NCBI RefSeq assembly: GCF_025151215.1
Contig: NZ_CP102286.1
Coordinates: forward strand, 1,984,001 to 2,048,000
Reading direction: 5' to 3'
DNA from: Parabacteroides merdae ATCC 43184
GTDB taxonomy: Bacteria; Bacteroidota; Bacteroidia; Bacteroidales; Tannerellaceae
Length of the DNA stretch: 64,000 nucleotides
The translations under genes were made by a program, and so were the position numbers. How positions within the stretch are numbered: position 1 is the first letter of the stretch; each line of letters starts with the position of its first letter. This document shows, piece by piece, positions 1 through 7,334 of the stretch. Below the pieces are notes generated by a model. The model made no database searches, was not told where the DNA came from, and saw only the letters and a program-made list of their open reading frames with translations.

Positions 1-2
1 GT

Positions 3-1499
3 ACACCTGAGAGTTTTTCAAAAATCAGGAAAGCAGCCAATAAATTGAACCTGAATATTTACACTGATTATTTCTGTTTGATGGATGAATGCGAAAAATT
101 CATTCAAGACGTGGATTATAGAAAGCGAATCACTCAACCAATATATGAGTTCTTCCAATTTCAACAGAAAGCATTAGTTTCTGCAACACCGTTGGAAATG
201 AGACATAAAGAACTTGTAAATCAAAATTTCAGGATATTAAAGATTGTCCCTGAATATGATTACAGAAAGAATCTGGAAGTTATCGTTACTAACAGCTATG
301 ACAAGACAGTCAAAAGCAAATTAGACGATTTACAGGATAGCCCTTGTGTTTGTATCTTCATTAATTCCACCAATGGGATAAATAAGATTATCAATACTTT
401 GAAACTGACTGATTACAAAGTATTTTGTTCCAATCAGAGTGTGAAGAAGTTGAAAGAAAGAGAGTTTGATAATGTATATGAAATGCTTGAACCCTTGGCT
501 AAATACAATTTCTTTACTTGCCGTTTCTTTTCCGCTTTGGATATAAAGTTAAAACAAAAGCCTGATATTTTAATACTTACAGACTTGAATGAAGCGGTTT
601 ACACAATGATTGATCCTTTTACGGAAGTAATTCAGATACAAGGTCGTTTTCGCAATGGATTCAATTCACTAACTCATATCTCAAATGTCAAGATTGATTT
701 GGATATAAAGAGTAAAGAAGCCATTGACGGCATGATTGAAGAATTTGAAACTACTCATTCTGATTTGAAAGACAGACATAAACAAGCAACAGATAAATAC
801 AGGAAACAAGCCATATCCCAAGATATGGAAGCTGTGAAATATGCGGATTTGTTGGACGAACAAGGAAATATCAATTATTTCTCTGTTGATAACCTGTATA
901 ATGAAGAGAGGATAAAGGGATATTATAAGACAAAGGAATCTCTTTTTAACGCTTATAATGCCACCAATCATTTTAATGTAACGGATGCTTCCGTAATCGA
1001 ACTTTTGGGAGAAGATGATTTGTTGACATTGAGAAAAGCCAAAACGGATATAGAAAAACGTCGGCTGTTGACTGAACAACTAAGCAAACTTTATTCAAAT
1101 CAGGATAAAGTTGATATTTCCTTTTACTTGAATATTTTGAGGAAAGAAGATCAAGGTGCGTACACTATTGACGCATTCCTGAAAATAGGAAAAGAAGGAT
1201 TGAAAAAAGCCGGATATAAAAAAGGTACAATAGACAAAGCCGTAAAAGAGTATGACAAAAACATTCATCGTTTCCTTCCAGAGGTCATAAAAGACATACA
1301 GAGCGAGTTCGATCTTAATGTATGGATTGAAAAAGAAGAAATAAGGGATCGTCTGGCAATGATCTATAAGAGACATAATATTTTATACACTGTGAAGCTG
1401 AATACAATAAAGGAATATTTTTTAGTTGACGAAACTAAAGATAAAAAGCCTTATAAGTATATCTTAAAGGTGTTAATAAAGGACTTCGGGATTTTTTGA
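3..1499 (+). CDS. Superfamily 2 helicase, C-terminal part (partial at window start)
   Basis: The reading frame is open from the first bases, so the gene starts upstream of the window; 498 residues are visible. Early on there is a DEAH-like box (LMDECEK), about 35 residues later motif III (VSATPLE), and near residue 215 motif VI (QIQGRFRN), which together mark an ATP-dependent superfamily 2 helicase. The layout resembles origin-binding or viral-type helicases found in Bacteroidetes mobile elements. The remaining 280 residues are charged, lysine- and glutamate-rich and have no motif I recognise. Base composition is AT-rich, as in the rest of the first 9.9 kb. It probably acts in replication or transfer of the element; that role is inferred from the motifs and the recombinases nearby. 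The Walker A part lies outside the window and cannot be checked. Confidence 0.7.
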   Translation, partial: TPESFSKIRKAANKLNLNIYTDYFCLMDECEKFIQDVDYRKRITQPIYEFFQFQQKALVSATPLEMRHKELVNQNFRILKIVPEYDYRKNLEVIVTNSYDKTVKSKLDDLQDSPCVCIFINSTNGINKIINTLKLTDYKVFCSNQSVKKLKEREFDNVYEMLEPLAKYNFFTCRFFSALDIKLKQKPDILILTDLNEAVYTMIDPFTEVIQIQGRFRNGFNSLTHISNVKIDLDIKSKEAIDGMIEEFETTHSDLKDRHKQATDKYRKQAISQDMEAVKYADLLDEQGNINYFSVDNLYNEERIKGYYKTKESLFNAYNATNHFNVTDASVIELLGEDDLLTLRKAKTDIEKRRLLTEQLSKLYSNQDKVDISFYLNILRKEDQGAYTIDAFLKIGKEGLKKAGYKKGTIDKAVKEYDKNIHRFLPEVIKDIQSEFDLNVWIEKEEIRDRLAMIYKRHNILYTVKLNTIKEYFLVDETKDKKPYKYILKVLIKDFGIF

Positions 1500-1541
1500 G
1501 ACTTGGGTATATAAAAGAGAAATTTTCAAAAAAATCCCGAA
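1485..1541. repeat. Inverted repeat across helicase stop and next start
   Basis: A 15-base arm at 1485-1499 (TTCGGGATTTTTTGA) matches the reverse complement of 1526-1541 except for one extra T. The loop is 26 bases. The left arm contains the helicase stop codon and the right arm ends on the first base of the next ATG. The folded RNA could act as a terminator or could hide the next start. Confidence 0.6.
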
Positions 1542-1732
1542 TGTCTTATTTCGTATGCTTAGACTTAGACCATGTAAAGAAAGATATGCCGACCAAATCC
1601 GGAGTGTTCTTCTTAAATGGTCTGACTTTCCATAAACACAAAATGGATGCTTTGATTTCTCAAAGCACCCATTACACACAATTTATATATGAGCCGAATT
1701 TAATCGGTGAAGAATCTCCTTCTGAATCATAA
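1541..1732 (+). CDS. Small hypothetical protein (63 aa)
   Basis: I do not recognise this protein. It reads MSYFVCLDLDHVKKDMPTKS and continues with a run of mixed hydrophobic and polar residues, without a signal peptide or membrane segment. A longer frame would begin at a TTG at 1496 overlapping the helicase stop, but the ATG at 1541 is the better start. It follows the helicase by 41 bases and is separated from it by an inverted repeat. It is probably an accessory gene of the mobile element, translated together with or after the helicase. Coding status rests only on the open frame and the position. Confidence 0.45.
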   Translation: MSYFVCLDLDHVKKDMPTKSGVFFLNGLTFHKHKMDALISQSTHYTQFIYEPNLIGEESPSES

Positions 1733-2128
1733 CAAAGTTACTCATTCTGAGAGTCAAGAAAAAATAAATCCTCTTCAAATCAAACCACAGAGATAAAGCA
1801 TACCTCAACTTTGAAAAAGCACTATGGATCAAATTCTCATGTATGAAACGTGAGCTTAACCGCACTTATCTAAAACTCCCCCCTCAGTAGGTGATAGAGA
1901 AGTGAAAAATATGCAAGTGATCTACCTCTGAATCTCTTTTTCGAAAACGGATAAATGCCTATCGAACTTTGGAAACAAGGGAAAGAGATTTTTAACGGAC
2001 AGAGATTTAACAACAGATTGCGGTATTTTCCCCTTTTCTCTTTTATATGGTGTAACCCTCAACACTACGAAGGATTAAAACCAAGCCGATACACAGGAAT
2101 TATCAACAAAAATCAAATTTATATCATT
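1733..2128. other. Non-coding stretch upstream of radC-like gene
   Basis: About 400 bases with no convincing gene. The radC-like frame is open back to 1955, but no family member I know has such an extension and the ATG at 2129 fits the family start. A TAACTTTG box on the minus strand (near 1729-1736) has no gene behind it. A copy of GTGATAGAG is at 1891-1899; the same word recurs four times near 49.1 kb. Confidence 0.5.
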
Positions 2129-2581
2129 ATGGAAAGTCAGTACAAGGTATGTGAAGTGAAACTCACTTACAAGTCAAAGATTAAAGCCTCTGAAAGAGAG
2201 AAAATCTTATCCGCTGAAAATGCTTATAAAATCCTTTTATCTGTATTTGATTCTGAAACAATACAGTACAAAGAGTTTTTCAAAGTCATTTTAATGAATA
2301 GAGCCAACAAGGTATTAGGTGTTTGCCATATTTCAGAAGGTGGATTGAATGAAACCTCTGCGGATATACGCATTATTATGCAGGCAGCAATATTGGGTAA
2401 TGCTTCTGCCATCATATTGGCACACAATCATCCGTCTGGGAACATACAACCAAGTATGCAAGACGATCAAGTGACAAAAAGAGTAAAGGAGATTGCCAAA
2501 TTGATCGGTATCAACCTTTTGGATCATCTTATCATAACGGATGAGACTTATTACAGTTATTCTGAAAACGGACGGATTTAA
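2129..2581 (+). CDS. RadC-like JAB-domain protein of a mobile element
   Basis: A 150-residue protein that is almost entirely the RadC/MPN (JAB1) domain. The metal-binding signature is intact: AHNHPSGNIQPSMQDD gives the H-x-H-P-S-G-x8-D zinc ligands near residues 98-112. Chromosomal RadC has an extra helix-hairpin-helix N-terminal region, which is absent; such short versions are carried by Bacteroidetes integrative elements and are often next to transfer or recombination genes. Its biochemical job is unknown even for the family; a zinc-dependent isopeptidase or nuclease has been suggested. The ATG at 2129 is chosen over the upstream open frame because MESQYKVCEVKLTYKSK is the usual beginning. 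A 40-residue membrane protein gene follows after 11 bases. Confidence 0.85.
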   Translation: MESQYKVCEVKLTYKSKIKASEREKILSAENAYKILLSVFDSETIQYKEFFKVILMNRANKVLGVCHISEGGLNETSADIRIIMQAAILGNASAIILAHNHPSGNIQPSMQDDQVTKRVKEIAKLIGINLLDHLIITDETYYSYSENGRI

Positions 2582-2592
2582 GATTGTGAGAC

Positions 2593-2715
2593 ATGGAAAT
2601 AATACTTTATATCTTAATTGCCGCCATTGTGTACCTGATAGTGTTGTTAATCTATCCGATCATTCCGTTTATCCTTCTTTTTACCTTCTTGTATAAGGCG
2701 ATAAAGGAACAATGA
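2593..2715 (+). CDS. Tiny single-pass membrane protein (40 aa)
   Basis: The frame beginning MEIILYILIAAIVYLIVLLI is nearly all hydrophobic for 34 residues, then ends with the basic tail YKAIKEQ. This is what a small membrane protein with one long, or two short, transmembrane helices looks like. The ATG lies 11 bases after the radC-like stop, so the two are probably co-transcribed, and a hairpin that looks like a terminator begins two bases after its stop. No family is recognised. The strong hydrophobicity and tight packing make it more likely to be real than a chance frame of this size. Confidence 0.55.
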   Translation: MEIILYILIAAIVYLIVLLIYPIIPFILLFTFLYKAIKEQ

Positions 2716-2716
2716 G

Positions 2717-2768
2717 AATCAAAAAAGAATGTTCACTTCTGTTGAAAGTGAATGTTCTTTTGATTTTC
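2717..2768. terminator. Hairpin terminator after radC operon
   Basis: TTCACTT (2732-2738) and AAGTGAA (2746-2752) form the inner stem. An A-rich left flank (AATCAAAA) pairs with the T-rich right flank (TTTTGATT), with a small internal mismatch. The arrangement could stop transcription in both directions. Confidence 0.5.
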
Positions 2769-2846
2769 AACAAGTTACCATTCAAAGAAGAATAGAGGAC
2801 ACAAAAAACAATCACTTTTATTTGTAATCAATTAAAACTGAATATT

Positions 2847-3434
2847 ATGAGTTTGAAATACAGCACAACAACAGCGGATTATCTGAGATGGGATGAAATG
2901 TCAAATCTGGTCAGAAGATTAAGCAGGGACGGAGATTATAAAATGTCCTTGCTGATTGCGATAGGTTGTTTCTGGGGATTGCGTATCTCTGATATATTGT
3001 CGTTACGTTGGAAAGATATTCTGAATGTGGATGAATTTACCTTGCAGGAAAAGAAAACAAAGAAGAACCGTACAATCAGGATTAATCCCCAACTGAAAAG
3101 ACATATTGCAGAATGCTACGATCACATTCAGCCAATAGGGATTAATTCGCCTATACTGGTAAGCCAGAAGGGGACAACATACTCAGTACAAAGAATCAAT
3201 GTGATCTTAAAAGAGATCAAAGCCAAATACAAACTGAAAGTTCAACATTTTAGCTGCCATAGCCTACGAAAAACATTTGGCAGGCAGGTGTACAACCAAA
3301 ATGCAGAAAACGCAGAACTGGCTTTAGTCAAGTTGATGGAGTTGTTCAATCATTCCAGTGTGGCGATCACAAAAAGGTATTTGGGATTGAGACAGGAAGA
3401 AATATTGCAGACTTATGACAGTCTTTCCTTTTAG
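2847..3434 (+). CDS. Short tyrosine recombinase, catalytic domain only
   Basis: A 195-residue protein made only of the tyrosine-recombinase catalytic domain. The active-site set is complete: Arg in GLRISD (about residue 49), a Lys in the beta-hairpin after KKTKKNR, HSLRKTFGR (His and Arg), NHSS (His) and the nucleophile Tyr in RYLGL. The usual N-terminal core-binding SAM-like domain (about 100 residues) and arm-binding domain are missing, so it is much shorter than a normal integrase. Such short forms occur in Bacteroidetes conjugative elements. It lies just upstream of a promoter and a region rich in inverted repeats, which may be its substrate or may be unrelated. A separate full-length integrase is encoded at 8060-9808. 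Confidence 0.85.
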   Translation: MSLKYSTTTADYLRWDEMSNLVRRLSRDGDYKMSLLIAIGCFWGLRISDILSLRWKDILNVDEFTLQEKKTKKNRTIRINPQLKRHIAECYDHIQPIGINSPILVSQKGTTYSVQRINVILKEIKAKYKLKVQHFSCHSLRKTFGRQVYNQNAENAELALVKLMELFNHSSVAITKRYLGLRQEEILQTYDSLSF

Positions 3435-3459
3435 ATGGTTAATATTTCAGCTTAAATCA

Positions 3460-3489
3460 TTGACACATAAAACACTTTTCGTAACTTTG
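3460..3489 (+). promoter_or_regulatory. Bacteroidetes promoter for cargo operon
   Basis: TTG at 3460-3462 and TAACTTTG at 3482-3489 are separated by 19 bases, an exact match to the Bacteroidetes -33/-7 consensus. The predicted start is near 3496, which gives a leader of about 315 bases before the first well-supported gene at 3813. Confidence 0.7.
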
Positions 3490-3770
3490 TGGCAATTCTA
3501 CAAGTTCATGGCGTTGAACCTCTATAGAAGGACATACGTTTAACGAAAGGTGTTATTGAAATTATCTTCTTAGATTAAACTTCGCAACTTTAATTTTTAG
3601 CATGAAGATGATGGCAATAGCACCCGCATCATTTGATATATACTTACCTGTGATGGGTATCATATATCCTATTGGTGTGGGTTGCTGTTGTTTTATCCAT
3701 GCTAAAGGTAATGCGAAGACCTAATCTAAGGATAAAGCAAATACAGTTCCCACACCTTTTTTATTTTATT
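3471..3770 (+). ncRNA. Structured leader with overlapping alternative stems
   Basis: Four inverted repeats lie in 290 bases: AACACTTTTCGT (3471-3482) with ACGAAAGGTGTT (3543-3554); a nested hairpin GTTCA/TGAAC around 3504-3519; CTTAGATTA...CTTCGCA (3569-3586) with its complement at 3712-3730; and GGTGTGGG (3674-3681) with CCCACACC (3749-3756), directly followed by six Ts. The last two stems cross each other, so they form either a pseudoknot or two exclusive folds, as in attenuators. A 40-codon frame is inside. Function is inferred from layout only. Confidence 0.4.
3602..3724 (+). CDS. Possible leader peptide (40 aa)
   Basis: A short frame starting MKMMAIAPASFDIYLPVMGI and ending with GVGCCCFIHAKGNAKT. 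It includes three cysteine codons in a row placed immediately after the left arm of the 3' stem (3674-3681), and its 3' end covers the right arm of the crossing stem. It could be a translated leader peptide of an attenuator, or a chance frame inside a structured RNA. No family is recognised and the ribosome binding site is unremarkable. Confidence 0.3.
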   Translation: MKMMAIAPASFDIYLPVMGIIYPIGVGCCCFIHAKGNAKT

Positions 3771-3812
3771 AATCTTTCCAGAGGGAACAAGGGAAATCTA
3801 ATAAATAAACAT

Positions 3813-3968
3813 ATGGCAATTCTTACATTCTTACTTATTGTTGGATTAGCTTATGCCGCTTATAAAACGTGTCCTAAAAACGAAGATGGTTCAATAAAAA
3901 AAGAAAATGTTATTGCACTTATTGTAGTGCCAATTCTATTATTTGTATTTTACCTTTTAACTGATTAA
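3813..3968 (+). CDS. Small two-helix membrane protein (51 aa)
   Basis: The protein has a hydrophobic stretch at residues 2-16 (AILTFLLIVGLAYAA), a short polar loop with YKTCPKNEDGSIKKEN, and a second hydrophobic stretch at residues 33-49 (VIALIVVPILLFVFYLL). It therefore looks like a hairpin of two transmembrane helices. The frame is open further upstream, but the ATG at 3813 after the leader is the sensible start. It is 20 bases ahead of a lipoprotein gene in the same direction, so the two likely share a transcript from the promoter at 3460. Family and function are unknown. Confidence 0.55.
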   Translation: MAILTFLLIVGLAYAAYKTCPKNEDGSIKKENVIALIVVPILLFVFYLLTD

Positions 3969-3987
3969 CTTATTAAAAAATAAAAAA

Positions 3988-4488
3988 ATGAATAACAAAG
4001 TTTCTTTTATTCTACTATTTACGAGTTTATTATTATCATCTTGTTCTACATATAACAAAGTTCATCCTTTAAGTTCTGTATGTTCATATAAAGATGGTAT
4101 TTGGGGTAATTGGAAATCGACGATTAGTTTCAATAGCTATGATTATTCAGTAAGAACACAATATAACAGTCAGTACTTAACAGTGTATATCTATAAATCT
4201 TATTCCCATCCATCAGAGTATGATATAAAGATAGAAATAGATAAATATTCAAAAAAATATCAATCTGAAGGTTGGTATTCCTTTAAAGGTAAAATTTCTA
4301 TAGGGAAATATCCTTCATTTACAATAGATACAGAATACAAAGATTGGGGAAAAACAAACTATTGTGACTTTTTATGCGATGAAAACATGGTGAAGTCAAT
4401 AAATAAAAATGGACTTAAAGGAACTATAAATTCTTTTTATATCAATTCTAATTATGACAAAGTCGGTCTTGGATTTACATTTCATTAA
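3988..4488 (+). CDS. Hypothetical lipoprotein (166 aa)
   Basis: The N-terminus MNNKVSFILLFTSLLLSSC is a type II signal peptide with the lipobox LSSC at residues 16-19, so the mature protein should be anchored to the membrane by a lipid on Cys19. The rest is rich in Ser, Tyr, Lys and Trp with alternating beta-type patterns, including SYDYSVRTQYNSQYLTVYIY, which suggests a compact beta-sheet domain. I recognise no family. It belongs to the AT-rich cargo run and is followed 15 bases later by another exported protein. Its role is unknown. Confidence 0.65.
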   Translation: MNNKVSFILLFTSLLLSSCSTYNKVHPLSSVCSYKDGIWGNWKSTISFNSYDYSVRTQYNSQYLTVYIYKSYSHPSEYDIKIEIDKYSKKYQSEGWYSFKGKISIGKYPSFTIDTEYKDWGKTNYCDFLCDENMVKSINKNGLKGTINSFYINSNYDKVGLGFTFH

Positions 4489-4503
4489 TAAATATACAAA
4501 GTT

Positions 4504-5028
4504 ATGAACGCAAGATTATATTTAATACTGAGCCTTTTGTTATTGTCAGTTCAGTATTCAAGAAGCCAATTTTTAGATTATATTCCATTAGAACATAAAA
4601 ATAATTCTTATGAAGATGTGACTAAAGAGGCAAGAGAGTTTGAGGAATATGTTAGACGACGGGAATTAGAACTTGAACGAAAATTGGAATATGATAGAAG
4701 AGCTGAAATAACAAGAAGAGCTGCTCAACCAGTAGTTATTAATGAAGAATTAGTAACCGCTACAGGGTTAAATATTTCACAAGAGAAAGAAGTAACAGCA
4801 AAAATAAACCAGAAAACTTATAGTGATGGTCAAGTTGTAAACTATGTCATTGGTTTAAAATATAATAACAACTGGATTAGCATAAAAGAAACGTTATTGC
4901 CTAAAATATCCGTGTTGATAAAAAAGGCAGAATCAGATGGACAAGATGAAATAAAACAATTTCTATTAGAAATGTCTGAATATGCAAATTATGTTCTTGT
5001 TGTAGGTGACGAATTTATTCTATTCTAA
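4504..5028 (+). CDS. Hypothetical exported protein with helical arm (174 aa)
   Basis: A signal peptide (MNARLYLILSLLLLSVQYSRSQ) is followed by a charged helix around residues 37-72 that is rich in Glu and Arg (for example REFEEYVRRRELELERKLEY), likely a coiled coil or long helix, then a C-terminal alpha/beta part ending in EYANYVLVVGDEFILF. No lipobox Cys is present. I recognise no family. It sits between a lipoprotein gene (15-base gap) and the penicillin-binding-protein-like gene, whose start is 4 bases after its stop, so the three are probably one operon. A periplasmic partner of its neighbours is a guess. Confidence 0.6.
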   Translation: MNARLYLILSLLLLSVQYSRSQFLDYIPLEHKNNSYEDVTKEAREFEEYVRRRELELERKLEYDRRAEITRRAAQPVVINEELVTATGLNISQEKEVTAKINQKTYSDGQVVNYVIGLKYNNNWISIKETLLPKISVLIKKAESDGQDEIKQFLLEMSEYANYVLVVGDEFILF

Positions 5029-5032
5029 TGTA

Positions 5033-5842
5033 ATGAATATACAGATATTACTACTTTTAATATTGTTTTCTACATTTGCTTCTACGAAAAGCGATGTATC
5101 TTTTACTGTTGAGACATCACTTCGTACCACATTGCAGGAAGTCAATGCAGATTCAGGCTTAGTTATGTTGATGGATTCAGCAGGAAATGTCATAGGCAAA
5201 AGCAGTCTTTCTCTGTTAAATGGTAAGTCTTTAGAAGATGAAGTATATACTACAGTTAGAGATATGGGGACACTTGCTGTCCCTGTATCTTTAATTCCTG
5301 TTTTGGAGAAAGGGAATGTTTCACTGTCTGACACTGTTGATGTGGGTAATGGTATATATAATCACAATGGAAAAGAGATCAGAGATCATAATGCGGATAT
5401 GGGTGGATATGGAGAAATCACCTTACAACAAGCAATCCTGTTTGATTCAAAAGTGGGTGTAATCAAATCATTATCTCCATATACAACAATCAAGACAACC
5501 TATTCACCTACGGAAATACTGAATTTCTATCATTCCATTGCCGTATCTGATCATTCTATTTGTTCTGCAAAAACAATGAAGGAGATACAACAGACCTTTG
5601 AAATGGTAGTCAGTGAAGGTACAGGTAAACCTTTATTTTCTGATAATGTAAAGATCGCAGGAAAGACAGGATCAGTTATTAAAGAAGATGGAAAACATGA
5701 AGTTTCCTTCTGTGGTTATTTCAAGGTGAACAATGCTGTATATACCTGTTTAGTCATTATTTCCAATCCTAAAAATGGTTATCCGTCTGGTGGTATAATG
5801 GCTGGGGATGTGGTTAAAGGGATTATTAAATCTATACATTAA
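5033..5842 (+). CDS. PBP transpeptidase-like protein lacking catalytic residues
   Basis: After a signal peptide or anchor (MNIQILLLLILFSTFAST), residues 25-269 follow the transpeptidase domain of FtsI-type penicillin-binding proteins. The stretch around residue 77 reads DMGTLAVP where active enzymes have EPGSTxKP, so both the nucleophile Ser and the Lys of SxxK are gone. The SxN motif is replaced by DSK in QAILFDSKVGVIK. The KTG motif survives (AGKTGSV, about residue 211) and the end (YPSGGIMAGDVVKG) matches the conserved tail. About 50 residues of the middle are missing and there is no N-terminal pedestal domain. It is therefore probably a pseudo-enzyme: a binding or decoy protein rather than a peptidoglycan cross-linker. 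A GTG at 5006 would extend the frame but the ATG at 5033 gives the clean signal peptide. A decayed second copy of its 3' end lies at 7269. Confidence 0.75.
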   Translation: MNIQILLLLILFSTFASTKSDVSFTVETSLRTTLQEVNADSGLVMLMDSAGNVIGKSSLSLLNGKSLEDEVYTTVRDMGTLAVPVSLIPVLEKGNVSLSDTVDVGNGIYNHNGKEIRDHNADMGGYGEITLQQAILFDSKVGVIKSLSPYTTIKTTYSPTEILNFYHSIAVSDHSICSAKTMKEIQQTFEMVVSEGTGKPLFSDNVKIAGKTGSVIKEDGKHEVSFCGYFKVNNAVYTCLVIISNPKNGYPSGGIMAGDVVKGIIKSIH

Positions 5843-5846
5843 GATT

Positions 5847-7259
5847 ATGCTGAATAGACTCAAACATTTATTTGGAGATAAAAAAAATAAGGAATTTGGA
5901 ATAAACAATATTACTCCAATAGAAAAGATTGCCCCCAAAGAGCAGATTGATTTGATCCGCTTTTTTAAAAATGAACTACCAGATAGTAAAGGTCGCTACC
6001 ACAAAGATATTCTACAGTTCAATCATGAACAGATAGAATATAATCACGATTTCATACAATGGATTCTACCTACTATCGACAAAAGCCAGTTTCATCCAGA
6101 GGCTCCAACCATCGATGGACACTTTAAGGAACAATTGCAACATGACGATTTGGCAAAGTCAAACTATTGCAAAACCTGCCAATTATATTTGAATTATATT
6201 GGATTCCATTGTAACAAAAGACGGATTCAATGTCAAATCACAGGACGACTTTATGAATTGCCATTCCATAATCAATTAAGGATTACCCGTATGCTAAACT
6301 CTCTCAATCAAGTGGGAAATAATCAATGCTCAACCAATCTATACCATGCTATCATAAGTGAAATTAAGCCTGATTCCGACAAAATTAATAATAGTACATT
6401 AGAGTATTGGGCAAAAACACAAAGAATAAATAGAAACTGTAACATTCTTATAGGAGCAATCGCAGGAGATATAATAGGTTCAATTTATGAGTTTAATCCT
6501 ATAAAATCAATAGACTTTCCTCTATTCAAAGAACATTCCAGATTTACAGATGACACTGTAATGACTATTGCCAATGCTGACTGGCTATTGACAGGTGATA
6601 GCTTGTCTGGTATCATGTTAGACTATGGCAATCGTTATCCAAGGGCAGGATATGGAAAATCTTTTTACAATTGGTTACAAAAAGATATTCCACAACCATA
6701 TAATAGTTTTGGAAATGGTTCTGCCATGCGTGTAAGCCCTGTTGGATGGGTGTTAGACACATTAGAGGAGACTTTGAAAAAAGCTAAAGAAAGCGCAGAA
6801 ATTACCCATAACCACCCAGAAGGGATTAAAGGAGCACAGGCTACGGCAGCATGTATTTACCTGGCTCGCACAGGAAAATCCAAGCAAGAGATTAAAGGAT
6901 ATATTGAATCTACTTTTGGCTATAATCTTAGTCGAACCTGTGATGAAATACGAATCGCTTATCAATTCGATGTTACCTGTCAAGGTTCTGTTCCTGAATC
7001 CATCATCGCTTTTCTGGAAAGTAAGGATTTTGAAGATGCCATTCGTTTGGCTATTTCTTTGGGAGGAGATGCCGATACGATGGGTGCAATTACTGGAAGT
7101 ATAGCAGAAGCATATTATAGAAATGTTCCAGATCATATAAAAGAGGAAATCCTTAAACGATTACCAGAAGAGTTTATCAACGTTATGGAAAAGTTCTACA
7201 AGAAATTTATTATGAAAAATGACGATAAATTTTCTGATAAAAACAAATCTAACCAATAG
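5847..7259 (+). CDS. OGFr-domain / ADP-ribosylglycohydrolase fusion protein
   Basis: A 470-residue cytosolic protein with two parts. Residues about 30-160 resemble the opioid growth factor receptor conserved region: FFKNELPDSKGRYHKDIL, then NHDFIQWILPTIDKSQFHPEAP, matching the family pattern of a short helix, E-x-HDYIQWLFP and FNPDAP. Residues about 200-455 are an ADP-ribosylglycohydrolase of the DraG/ARH type with metal-binding motifs GAIAGDIIGSIYEF, TDDT (about 233), GNGSAMRVSP, HNHPEG and GGDADT (about 405), so this domain should be active in removing ADP-ribose from protein or nucleic acid. The ATG at 5847 is preferred over 5808, which overlaps the previous gene. Fusion of these two domains is unusual. 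In a mobile element it could reverse host or phage ADP-ribosylation; that is inference. Confidence 0.8.
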   Translation: MLNRLKHLFGDKKNKEFGINNITPIEKIAPKEQIDLIRFFKNELPDSKGRYHKDILQFNHEQIEYNHDFIQWILPTIDKSQFHPEAPTIDGHFKEQLQHDDLAKSNYCKTCQLYLNYIGFHCNKRRIQCQITGRLYELPFHNQLRITRMLNSLNQVGNNQCSTNLYHAIISEIKPDSDKINNSTLEYWAKTQRINRNCNILIGAIAGDIIGSIYEFNPIKSIDFPLFKEHSRFTDDTVMTIANADWLLTGDSLSGIMLDYGNRYPRAGYGKSFYNWLQKDIPQPYNSFGNGSAMRVSPVGWVLDTLEETLKKAKESAEITHNHPEGIKGAQATAACIYLARTGKSKQEIKGYIESTFGYNLSRTCDEIRIAYQFDVTCQGSVPESIIAFLESKDFEDAIRLAISLGGDADTMGAITGSIAEAYYRNVPDHIKEEILKRLPEEFINVMEKFYKKFIMKNDDKFSDKNKSNQ

Positions 7260-7268
7260 ATAAAGGAT

Positions 7269-7334
7269 TATCCGTCTGGTGGTGTAATGACTGGGAATGT
7301 GGTTAAAGAGATTGTTAATTATTTGGATAGATAA
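7269..7334 (+). pseudogene. Orphan 3' end of a second PBP-like gene
   Basis: Bases 7268-7318 match 5779-5829 at about nine positions in ten, and the same frame encodes YPSGGVMTGNVVKEIVNYLD followed by R and a stop, against YPSGGIMAGDVVKG in the intact gene. No upstream part of the gene remains. It is a relic of a duplicated or replaced copy, wedged between the fusion gene and the next lipoprotein gene. Confidence 0.8.

Noticed and set aside
3569-3730. Integron attC-like site
   Set aside because: No integron-type integrase motifs in the recombinase and the arms lack attC core sites; an RNA structure or inverton explains it better.
5808-5846. Earlier start of the OGFr/ADP-ribosylglycohydrolase gene
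   Set aside because: It overlaps the end of the PBP-like gene, and the same MWLK words occur at 7297 only because the PBP tail is duplicated.
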